Source of the DNA: an uncultured Bacteroidaceae bacterium
GTDB taxonomy: Bacteria; Bacteroidota; Bacteroidia; Bacteroidales; Bacteroidaceae
Assembly (NCBI GenBank): GCA_904502185.1
Contig: CAJGDX010000107.1
Span: 1-6,357 of the forward strand
Length of the DNA stretch: 6,357 nt
Direction of reading: 5' to 3'
Shown: one piece after another, positions 1 through 5,304 of the stretch
Layout of the letters: each line of letters begins with the position of its first letter
Position numbering within the stretch: the first letter of the stretch is position 1
The notes under the pieces: generated by a model
The model's database searches: none
Told to the model about the DNA's origin: nothing
Seen by the model: the letters and a program-made list of their open reading frames with translations, nothing else
Position numbers and translations under genes: made by a program

Positions 1-959
1 GTTGGCACTGCGAGCGTGTGGAAAACCAATATCAATTAAGAGTTGGTAGTACAGTAAACTATGTATATCCAGATATTGTATTTTTCAAGAACGACAATCC
101 TTTGTTTGTTATTGAAATGAAAAAACCTAACCACACTCAAATTAAAGAAGAAATAGTACAACTTTTCTCTTATATGAAATTACTACCAGTGCAGTTTGGT
201 ATATATATAGGAGAACATATAGAATTGTTTTATTATGAGTTTGGCAAAGAACCTGTAAGTGTATTAAAAATTGACTTCGTAGAAAACTCTAAAAATGGTA
301 AAAACTTTATTGAACATTTCAAACAAGAAAATTTCAATACCGAACAACTTACTAATTTTTGCATTGCTCAAATAGCAAAACAAGAAAAGCAAAAAGAGAT
401 AAACGAGTTTATTAACGAACTTACAACAGAAAAAGGCAAGCAATTATTTATTGAATTGTTAAACACAAAATTGATAAACGAGGGGTATAGTACTGAGGAT
501 ATTGAAAAAATCACAAATGAAATAGAAATCAATATCATTCGTAAAAAACAATTACGAATACAACAACAGATACAAGATACTCCATTGACAAAACAACATA
601 CTATAACAAAAAATAAACATTTAGACCATACTCACTACAGACTTAATGGATATGGCAACTATGGTAAAGGTCGTTTAGCATTATCCATAGTACAGTTGTT
701 TGTAAGAAATAACCCTCAACTTACATATTATGAAATTGTAAATGCAATTCCATTTGGTATAGAAAAGTATTCGGAAATACAAAAACGAAAAGAAAACTCA
801 AATGACTTATCCAAAGACACTCGTTGGTTTGAAAATGATTTAATGACAAGTGCAGACGGCATAAGCTTTGCTTTTACAACACAAATTGGTCGTCATAATA
901 TTGGAGCAATTATAGATTTTGCCACTTCACAAGGATATACAGTAGAACCTATCAAATAA
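1..959 (+). CDS. Stand-alone HsdR-N-type restriction endonuclease-like protein, 5' end outside window
   Basis: A likely nuclease of the PD-(D/E)xK superfamily, related to the N-terminal domain of type I restriction subunit HsdR. The frame is open from the left edge with no stop. The first start codon in view is GTG at 18-20, but homologous domains normally have an extra N-terminal helical region, so I infer the true start lies upstream. Numbering from that GTG, the nuclease core is visible as PD (D19), then a strand ending in ExK (E33, K35), then QLFSY (Q48, Y52), the QxxxY motif of HsdR/RecB-like nucleases. Residues about 119-185 are charged and helical. Residues about 200-313 form a second domain (GKGRLALSIVQLFV, then a C-terminal IGRHNIGAIIDFATSQGY segment) that I recall accompanying such nuclease domains. 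No helicase motor follows and no methylase or specificity gene is in view. Strong A/T bias suggests acquired DNA. A defence role is inferred; nuclease family membership is fairly secure. Confidence 0.75.
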   Translation, partial: WHCERVENQYQLRVGSTVNYVYPDIVFFKNDNPLFVIEMKKPNHTQIKEEIVQLFSYMKLLPVQFGIYIGEHIELFYYEFGKEPVSVLKIDFVENSKNGKNFIEHFKQENFNTEQLTNFCIAQIAKQEKQKEINEFINELTTEKGKQLFIELLNTKLINEGYSTEDIEKITNEIEINIIRKKQLRIQQQIQDTPLTKQHTITKNKHLDHTHYRLNGYGNYGKGRLALSIVQLFVRNNPQLTYYEIVNAIPFGIEKYSEIQKRKENSNDLSKDTRWFENDLMTSADGISFAFTTQIGRHNIGAIIDFATSQGYTVEPIK

Positions 960-1000
960 CCACTTTGACACCAGTAGCCATTCCCAAAGGGCAAACAAGT

Positions 1001-1030
1001 AAAATGACTTCGGTTTGAAGTCATTTTTTT
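1001..1030 (+). terminator. Intrinsic terminator after the HsdR-N-like gene
   Basis: A perfect 11-bp stem (AAAATGACTTC at 1001-1011, GAAGTCATTTT at 1017-1027) encloses a 5-nt loop and runs straight into further T residues to 1030. It lies 41 bases after the stop codon of the nuclease-like gene. The A-tract on the 5' arm means it could also stop leftward transcription. Confidence 0.85.
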
Positions 1031-1044
1031 GTAAATATAGAGTT

Positions 1045-1121
1045 AATTGCAGAGCCACAAGTCGCGCGTTGCGGAAGAAATCCGCAACAACGCGGGTGGT
1101 GTTTGCGAAGCAACTGCAATT
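1045..1121. repeat. Nested inverted repeat, G+C-rich hairpin (left part of intergenic structured element)
   Basis: An outer 8-bp perfect pair, AATTGCAG at 1045-1052 with CTGCAATT at 1114-1121, encloses an inner hairpin. The inner arms are CGCGTTGCGGA at 1065-1075 and TCCGCAACAACGCG at 1081-1094, which pair fully except for a 3-nt bulge, around an AGAAA loop. The G+C-rich core stands out against A/T-rich surroundings. No convincing protein-coding frame covers it. It may be part of an RNA or of a dispersed repeat. Confidence 0.6.
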
Positions 1122-1147
1122 TGGTCAATGGCAAGCACCAACCATGC

Positions 1148-1196
1148 AAGCGAATGAAATAAATTGCAAATAAAATTTGCATTATTTCATTTGCTT
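1148..1196. repeat. Long imperfect palindrome (22 pairs, AAA loop)
   Basis: The left arm 1148-1171 (AAGCGAATG ... TTGCAAAT) pairs with the right arm 1175-1196 (ATTTGCA ... TTTGCTT) over 22 pairs, with a 2-nt bulge and one G-T pair, around a 3-nt AAA loop. There is no following T-tract, so it is not a typical terminator. Its right arm contains a TTTG (1176-1179) that could also serve as the -33 element of the promoter at 1201-1208. Confidence 0.6.
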
Positions 1197-1208
1197 ACGC
1201 TATATTTG
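1176..1208 (+). promoter_or_regulatory. Candidate Bacteroidota-type promoter for a structured RNA
   Basis: TATATTTG at 1201-1208 matches the Bacteroidota -7 consensus TAnnTTTG exactly. A TTTG at 1176-1179 lies 21 bases upstream, a suitable spacing for the -33 element. Transcription would start near 1214 and run through the nested stem-loops at 1258-1375 into the T-rich stretch at 1394-1403. The promoter is predicted from motif match only. Confidence 0.45.
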
Positions 1209-1211
1209 CAG

Positions 1212-1403
1212 TGTATTCAAGTAAAACTCGAATACAAGACATTCGAAAATGCTCAATCGCCTCTGAATCACCACCTCGGAAAATGAACGAGCATAATATT
1301 GCAAACGTTGAGAGTATGCGCATAGGCGTAGACTACTCTCATAGTTTGTAATGGCTTGTGGTGAGCCAAGAGGCGTATGACGAGGGTCTGCGCTTTTCTT
1401 TTT
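1212..1403 (+). ncRNA. Candidate structured non-coding RNA of unknown family
   Basis: This stretch folds on paper into a consistent, fully nested rod. A 5' hairpin (TGTATTC 1212-1218 with GAATACA 1230-1236) is followed by CGCCTCT 1258-1264 with AGAGGCG 1369-1375, CACCAC 1269-1274 with GTGGTG 1358-1363, TTGCAAAC 1299-1306 with GTTTGTAA 1344-1351 (one G-U) and GAGAGT 1310-1315 with ACTCTC 1335-1340. A side hairpin CTCG/CGAG sits at 1275-1291. A T-rich tract at 1394-1403 could end it. A TAnnTTTG box lies just upstream. I recall, without being able to verify it, very similar intergenic sequence recurring in Bacteroides-group genomes, so it may be a dispersed repeat rather than a single RNA gene. 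The strand is assigned from the promoter and T-tract. The ends are approximate. Confidence 0.4.
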
Positions 1404-1450
1404 ATAGTTAAGCTAAAGACTTTAACAAGCAACTTAATGTTTAACTATAA
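1402..1450. repeat. 10-bp inverted repeat just upstream of the secreted-protein gene
   Basis: TTATAGTTAA at 1402-1411 is repeated in perfect inversion as TTAACTATAA at 1441-1450, separated by 29 bases. The right arm ends 9 bases before the ATG at 1460. It could be a regulator-binding site, an mRNA leader structure or the edge of an inserted segment; the sequence does not decide. Confidence 0.5.
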
Positions 1451-1459
1451 TTTTTACGT

Positions 1460-1864
1460 ATGAAAAAATCATTCTTCTTTGCTTTTATTATTGCATTTAT
1501 TTTTGTTATGGATGCAACTGCTCAAACATATAAGTTTTACTCAACTGATTTTGCCTATAAAGCAAAAGATACATACGGATACTGGTCGGATTGGTCAGAT
1601 TGGGAAAAATCCAGATGTCTGATTTCGATAAGTCTTGATAGGGAGGTGATAAATATTTATAGTGAAGACCCACAAGAATTTGACATCTATGGGGAAATTG
1701 GTGAAAAAGAAGATGAAAACGGAAGTTCTATTATATTATCCTGTATTGATAAAAAAGGTTTGAGATGCAATGTGAAATTCAGACGACAATACAGTGGTGT
1801 ATTGCAACTTTATATTGAATACAACGATTTGATGTATGTATATTGCTTAAGAGCAAAAAATTAA
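1460..1864 (+). CDS. Small secreted protein of unknown function with WSDWSDWE motif
   Basis: A 134-residue protein. Residues 1-21 form a clear Sec signal peptide: MKK, then a long Phe/Ile/Val-rich core, then ATA before Gln22, a good signal peptidase I site. No lipobox cysteine is present, so it is probably periplasmic or secreted and not lipid-anchored. The mature part, about 113 residues, is rich in aromatic and acidic residues with a tandem WSDWSDWE at 42-49 and alternating hydrophobic stretches that suggest an all-beta fold. It has four cysteines, including C53. I recall similar short signal-peptide proteins with this motif in Prevotella and Bacteroides, with no known function. The ATG is the first in the frame, right before the signal core. 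No Shine-Dalgarno is seen, as is usual in this group. A strong terminator follows at 1932, so it is monocistronic. Confidence 0.75.
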   Translation: MKKSFFFAFIIAFIFVMDATAQTYKFYSTDFAYKAKDTYGYWSDWSDWEKSRCLISISLDREVINIYSEDPQEFDIYGEIGEKEDENGSSIILSCIDKKGLRCNVKFRRQYSGVLQLYIEYNDLMYVYCLRAKN

Positions 1865-1931
1865 AATGAATAACAAGACATCGCAAATCTATAATCTTGT
1901 AGGCGAATATAGAACTAATATAAAATAGTAC

Positions 1932-1976
1932 CTAATAGAAAAAGCATCAGCTAACAGTTGATGCTTTTTCTATTAG
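1932..1976. terminator. Strong, potentially bidirectional hairpin terminator
   Basis: A 21-bp stem (arms 1932-1952 and 1956-1976, one G-U pair) with a 3-nt AAC loop carries A5 on the left arm and T5 on the right arm. It lies 68 bases after the stop of the secreted-protein gene and is placed to end its transcript. The symmetric A/T tracts suit termination in both directions. Confidence 0.8.
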
Positions 1977-2225
1977 TATATAACAGATATAGAGAATACA
2001 AATATAGGTATAAGTGCTTCTTGACGGAATAGGCTCTGATAATTGTGTACTATACATCTCATCAGGTACACGATGGGCATACTGCCACCACCTGGTGTTT
2101 AGCAAATTTAAGAATATAGAAATAGAGAAACCAAATTAACCTTTTCGACACCAACACCCCCTTTCCAAAAGACTAAAAACGGAGTTACCTCCCGCCACCC
2201 ACACTGCTGTTTAAATATTTTACTC

Positions 2226-2233
2226 TATATTTG
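2226..2233 (+). promoter_or_regulatory. Candidate -7 promoter box of the decayed nucleotidyltransferase gene
   Basis: TATATTTG matches the Bacteroidota -7 consensus TAnnTTTG exactly and lies 19 bases before the ATG at 2252. No good TTTG -33 element is seen at the expected distance. Confidence 0.4.
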
Positions 2234-2251
2234 CACGATTGATAAATAACG

Positions 2252-2419
2252 ATGGATATGAAATAAAAAGTGCTGGATATTGATGTTTGGATAAATGGTT
2301 TTCTTGGTAAGTTGAACGATGCTTTTCAGAACCGAGTATGGTTCGTAGGTCTGCAAGGCAGTTATGGTCGTGGCGAGGCAACCTATATGCCCCTCACAGG
2401 TGAGCCGGCAATCTTGTGA
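2252..2419 (+). pseudogene. Remnant of a nucleotidyltransferase gene (N-terminal fragment with in-frame stop)
   Basis: From ATG 2252 the frame reads MDMK, then TAA at 2264-2266, and stays in the same frame as VLDIDVWING...FVGLQGSYGRGEAT before an unrelated short tail and TGA at 2417-2419. LQGSYGRGEAT is the signature of DNA polymerase beta-type nucleotidyltransferases (NTP_transf_2), in which GS-x-GRG-x-A leads into the metal-binding DxD. Here the similarity ends right after the Thr, so the DxD and everything beyond are lost. A GAA or AAA to TAA change would explain the internal stop. A 49-residue peptide could in theory start at GTG 2270, but without the catalytic aspartates it cannot be an active enzyme. 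An upstream TAnnTTTG box appears intact. The family call rests on one strong motif. The deletion point is near 2378. Confidence 0.6.
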
Positions 2420-2436
2420 AAATAAATTCAAATCAG

Positions 2437-2470
2437 TTTCTTTATCTTTACGCAAGTTTTTGTAACTTCG
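2437..2470 (+). promoter_or_regulatory. Candidate promoter of the kinase-RapZ / aminopeptidase operon
   Basis: TAACTTCG at 2463-2470 is a one-mismatch match to TAnnTTTG. A TTTC at 2437-2440 lies 22 bases upstream as a possible -33 element. Initiation near 2476 would give a leader of only about 20 bases, formed by the right arm of the palindrome. A weaker alternative -7 box, TATCTTTA, is at 2443-2450. Confidence 0.35.
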
Positions 2471-2496
2471 CAAAAATGTTTTTGCGAAGTTACAAA
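2459..2496. repeat. 38-bp near-perfect palindrome abutting the start codon of the kinase-RapZ gene
   Basis: TTTGTAACTTCGCAAAAA at 2459-2476 is followed by TG and then its exact inverse at 2479-2496, giving an 18-bp stem with a 2-base centre. The right arm ends one base before ATG 2498. The palindrome contains TAACTTCG (2463-2470), one mismatch from TAnnTTTG, on the + strand and the same octamer mirrored on the - strand. It may be an operator, a leader hairpin covering the start codon, or a promoter with dyad symmetry. Confidence 0.7.
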
Positions 2497-2497
2497 G

Positions 2498-3922
2498 ATG
2501 ATAAATACACTTAAGAAACTATTTTATGATGTTACCTCTCTTGTCCCCGAGGAGGCGATAAAGTTAACCGGCGACGGTTCGAACAGATGCTATTATAGAA
2601 TGAGAAGCGGCGAGGTGTCGCTCATTGGTACAGTAGGACTTTCTGTTGAGGAGAACCGCGCCTTTTTTGCTATTTCGGCGCAGTTGGCGGTGCGTGGAAT
2701 TGATGTTCCTGTGGTGATGGCTGTTTCGGACGATGAACTATGTTATGTTCAGAACGACCTTGGCGATGTGAACCTCTTCGAGCATTTGAAGCCTGCGCGT
2801 GAGAGTGGCTGCTTCGACGATGCACAGTGTGGCGACCTCTGCAAAGTGATGTCTTTGCTCCCGGATATTCAGTATCTTGGTGCCGAGGATTTCGACTTTT
2901 CTGTCTGTTATCCCGTGGCAGCGTTTGACAAGCGTTCTGTGTTTTGGGACTTGAACTATTTTAAATATTGTTTTCTTAAGGCTGTGGGGCTCGAGTTTAA
3001 CGAGGCTCCATTGGAAGAGGAGTTTGAGCGTCTGTCGGCAGTGTTGCTGAAGGATGATGAAAATACGTTTATGTTCCGCGATTTTCAGTCGCGTAATGTG
3101 ATGTGGCACAATGACCGTCCCTGTTTTATAGATTTTCAGGGTGGCCGTCGTGGTCCGATATATTATGATGTTGCATCCTTCGTGGGACAGGCGAGGGCGA
3201 AATATTCTGCCGATGCGGTGCAGCGGATGATTGATGCTTATCTTGAGTCGCTGAAACGCTATCGCTCGGTGGAGCGCGAGGAGTTTATGCGTACTCTTGC
3301 TTTTTTCCGTCTTTTCAGACTGTTGCAGAATCTGGGTGCTTATGGTTTCCGTGGCCTGCTGGAGCGCAAGAAGGCCTTTGTAGAGAGTATTCCTGCTGCT
3401 ATAGCACAGGTGAAGGAACTGCTGGCGCAACTTGATGGTGAATATCCGTTGCTTACCGAATTGTTTGACCGTGCAGCTGATATGCCACTCTTTGTCAAGC
3501 AAGCGGACGATGAACTGACTGTGGATGTCATGAGTTTCTCGTATAAGCGTGGTATTCCCGATGACTATTCGGGCAATGGAGGCGGTTTTGTGTTCGACTG
3601 TCGTGCCATACATAACCCCGGACGTTACGAACCTTACAAGAAATTGTGTGGATATGACGAACCGGTCATTCGCTTCCTCGAGGAGCAGAGCGAGATAGGG
3701 GCTTTCCTCGAAAATGTCTATTCCATTGTGGATATGATGGTCGCAAATTACAAAGAGCGTGGCTTCAAGCATATACAGATTTGTTTCGGTTGCACCGGCG
3801 GACAGCATCGTTCGGTGTACAGCGCCGAACACACTGCGCGACATATTGCCGACAAGTTTGGCGTGAAGGTTGTTGTGACGCACAAGATGCAGAATAAGAG
3901 ATATGTGATTGAGGCAAAATAA
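2498..3922 (+). CDS. Fusion of an APH/AmgK-like sugar kinase and a RapZ C-terminal domain
   Basis: A 474-residue cytoplasmic protein with two domains. Residues 1 to about 310 are an aminoglycoside-phosphotransferase-fold kinase of the AmgK type, the family that phosphorylates MurNAc/GlcNAc at C1. Visible motifs are the nucleotide-binding GDGSNRCYYR (25-34), catalytic-loop RDFQSRN (194-200; base D195, metal-binding N200) and IDFQGG (D212). Residues about 340-474 match the C-terminal domain of RapZ: FSYKRG, FDCRAIHNPGRY (366-377), GYDEPV and the hallmark GCTGGQHRSV (431-440). In enterobacteria that domain binds glucosamine-6-phosphate and small RNA; the RapZ P-loop domain is absent and the kinase takes its place. 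It is the first gene of an operon, 15 bases before the aminopeptidase. ATG 2498 is the only good start, as the frame upstream has no ATG. Domains are certain; substrate and any sensing role are inferred. Confidence 0.88.
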   Translation: MINTLKKLFYDVTSLVPEEAIKLTGDGSNRCYYRMRSGEVSLIGTVGLSVEENRAFFAISAQLAVRGIDVPVVMAVSDDELCYVQNDLGDVNLFEHLKPARESGCFDDAQCGDLCKVMSLLPDIQYLGAEDFDFSVCYPVAAFDKRSVFWDLNYFKYCFLKAVGLEFNEAPLEEEFERLSAVLLKDDENTFMFRDFQSRNVMWHNDRPCFIDFQGGRRGPIYYDVASFVGQARAKYSADAVQRMIDAYLESLKRYRSVEREEFMRTLAFFRLFRLLQNLGAYGFRGLLERKKAFVESIPAAIAQVKELLAQLDGEYPLLTELFDRAADMPLFVKQADDELTVDVMSFSYKRGIPDDYSGNGGGFVFDCRAIHNPGRYEPYKKLCGYDEPVIRFLEEQSEIGAFLENVYSIVDMMVANYKERGFKHIQICFGCTGGQHRSVYSAEHTARHIADKFGVKVVVTHKMQNKRYVIEAK

Positions 3923-3937
3923 ACAAAAATTTATACT

Positions 3938-5215
3938 ATGAACGATTTATTGAAGATGCTCGATGGTTCGCCCGTGAACTTTTTGGCTGTGCAGTATGCC
4001 GAGAATGTGCTTACTGCTAATGGATTCACTAAGGTGGAACTGGGCGCAATGCCTCTGCTCGAGCCGGGTAGTGGCTACTATATTACAAAAAACAGTACGG
4101 CGCTGTTTGCCTTCAGAGTGGGAACAGGCGCAGCAACAGAGGGTTTCAAATTGATATGTGCGCACACCGATTCTCCGGGGTTCCGCATTAAGCCTGATGC
4201 TGAAATGTATTCCGAGGGTGGAATGATTCGTCTGAATACGGAGGTTTATGGTGGTCCCATTCTCTATACATGGTTTGACCGTCCTTTGTCTGTTGCCGGT
4301 CGTGTCATTCTGCGTGGCGAGTCGCCCTTGCGTCCCGTGACACGTCTGTTGCATGTGAAGCGTCCTTTGTTGCTGATTCCTCATATTGCCATTCATTTCA
4401 ATCGCGAGGTGAACGATGGCAATAAACTTAACCGTCAGCGCGACATGATGCCGGTGCTTGGCTTCATTAACGGTCACTTCGAAAGGGAGAATCTTCTCGT
4501 CAGAATTATAGCAGAAGAACTGGCTGTGGATGCAAAGGATATTCTCGATTTCGATCTATCGCTGTATGATGCTACGCCTGCCTGTCTGTGTGGCTTGAAC
4601 AACGAGTTTGTTTCCTGCGGACGACAGGATGACCTGCTGATGGCTTTTGCCGGATTGCAGGCGATGATAAACAGCAAGGCTTCGTCGATGACTCAGGTGC
4701 TTGCCCTCTTCGACAACGAAGAGACTGGTAATGTCACCAAGCAGGGTTCGGCCTCTCCGGTGCTTCGTCATCTGCTCGACACCATTATTCTTAACCGTGG
4801 TGGCAAGAGTGGTGACCTCTATGCTGCTGTGGAGAATTCGTTTATGATTTCTGCGGATATGGCTCATGCTCTGCATCCCAACTATCCCGAAAAACATGAC
4901 CCGACGAATCATCCGGTGATGGGTGGAGGTCCTGTGATTAAGTTCAATGCCAATCAGAAATATGTCACAGATGCCGAGTCGGCTGCTGTCTTTGCCGAGG
5001 TGTGCCGTAAGGCAGGTGTTCCTTTCCAGTATTTTGTGAATCGCTCGGATATGGTGGGCGGTGGCACTTTGGGTAACACGTTGACTACACAGCTGCCTAT
5101 GCGTGGCGTGGATATGGGTAATCCCATGTGGGGCATGCACTCCATTCGTGAGACTTCGGCGCTTGTTGATACGGGTTATACCATCAGGGCTTTTACTGAA
5201 TTCTATAATTTATAG
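3938..5215 (+). CDS. M18 family aspartyl aminopeptidase
   Basis: A cytoplasmic metallopeptidase of family M18 that removes N-terminal acidic (Asp/Glu) residues from peptides, with a co-catalytic dinuclear zinc site. At 425 residues it has the usual family length. All expected site residues are visible: HTDSPG (H76, D78), GRQDDL (bridging D231), DNEETG (E261 general base, E262 ligand), SADMAH (D307) and GMHSIRE (H401). The family segment HPNYPEKHDPTNHPVMGGG follows D307. It lies 15 bases after the kinase-RapZ gene on the same strand with no terminator between, so the two are probably co-transcribed. There is no Shine-Dalgarno; the leader is A/T-rich. The family is usually a housekeeping peptide-turnover enzyme. 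Family confidence is high; whether it serves the neighbouring amino-sugar kinase (for example in recycling wall peptides) is not shown. Confidence 0.95.
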   Translation: MNDLLKMLDGSPVNFLAVQYAENVLTANGFTKVELGAMPLLEPGSGYYITKNSTALFAFRVGTGAATEGFKLICAHTDSPGFRIKPDAEMYSEGGMIRLNTEVYGGPILYTWFDRPLSVAGRVILRGESPLRPVTRLLHVKRPLLLIPHIAIHFNREVNDGNKLNRQRDMMPVLGFINGHFERENLLVRIIAEELAVDAKDILDFDLSLYDATPACLCGLNNEFVSCGRQDDLLMAFAGLQAMINSKASSMTQVLALFDNEETGNVTKQGSASPVLRHLLDTIILNRGGKSGDLYAAVENSFMISADMAHALHPNYPEKHDPTNHPVMGGGPVIKFNANQKYVTDAESAAVFAEVCRKAGVPFQYFVNRSDMVGGGTLGNTLTTQLPMRGVDMGNPMWGMHSIRETSALVDTGYTIRAFTEFYNL

Positions 5216-5241
5216 ATTGGGGTAGGGCGGTTATACCCTTG

Positions 5242-5288
5242 TAAACGATAAAAGGTTCATCGGACTCCGATGAACCTTTTATCGTTTA
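5242..5288. terminator. Bidirectional terminator between convergent genes
   Basis: A perfect 22-bp stem (arms 5242-5263 and 5267-5288) with a 3-nt ACT loop; GGTTCATCGG pairs with CCGATGAACC at the core. A4 on the left arm and T4 on the right arm give U-tracts in both directions. It sits 26 bases after the aminopeptidase stop and 16 bases beyond the stop of the opposite-strand kinase, so it can serve both. Confidence 0.88.
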
Positions 5289-5304
5289 TCTCTTACCAGG
5301 AGAT

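Larger units (their letters stand above)
1865..2251. other. A/T-rich intergenic region between the secreted-protein gene and a gene remnant
   Basis: Apart from the terminator at 1932-1976 and a TAnnTTTG box at 2226-2233, I see no supported gene here. A small hairpin (GTGTAC/GTACAC) occurs around 2045-2075. A 41-codon GTG-initiated frame at 2014-2139 has no recognisable homology or ribosome-binding signal. The segment 2143-2180 weakly resembles 962-995 (shared GACACCA and TTTCC/TTCCC-AAA words). Confidence 0.5.

Noticed and set aside
962..995. Weak similarity to 2143-2180 (shared GACACCA and TTCC-AAA words), as if two repeat copies flanked the secreted-protein gene
   Set aside because: The match is short and gapped and could be chance or shared gene-end sequence; no target-site duplications are visible.
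1253..1342. 29-codon - strand frame beginning MRVVYAYAHTL within the hairpin-rich region
   Set aside because: It lies wholly within paired stems, has no start-site signal and looks like a chance frame through a structured repeat.
1045..1403. CRISPR array or integron attC series
   Set aside because: The hairpins differ from each other in sequence and length, there are no regular spacers, and no cas or integrase gene is in view.
1447..1454. TAATTTTT as a -7 box for the secreted-protein gene
   Set aside because: It lies only 6 bases from the ATG with no -33 element, so it would give a leaderless transcript; not convincing.
2014..2139. 41-codon GTG-initiated + strand frame in the A/T-rich spacer
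   Set aside because: No recognisable family, no leader signal, and such a length is expected by chance; kept only as a note in the intergenic entry.
2225..2473. 82-codon - strand frame opposite the nucleotidyltransferase remnant
   Set aside because: The + strand carries the recognisable GSYGRGEAT motif; the antisense translation has no family features.
2738..3883. Long - strand open frame (381 codons) opposite the kinase-RapZ gene
   Set aside because: It is the antisense shadow of a gene with clear domain motifs on the + strand; its translation shows no family features.
4556..5140. - strand open frames opposite the aminopeptidase gene
   Set aside because: The + strand encodes a full-length M18 enzyme with all zinc-site residues; the antisense frames are composition artefacts.
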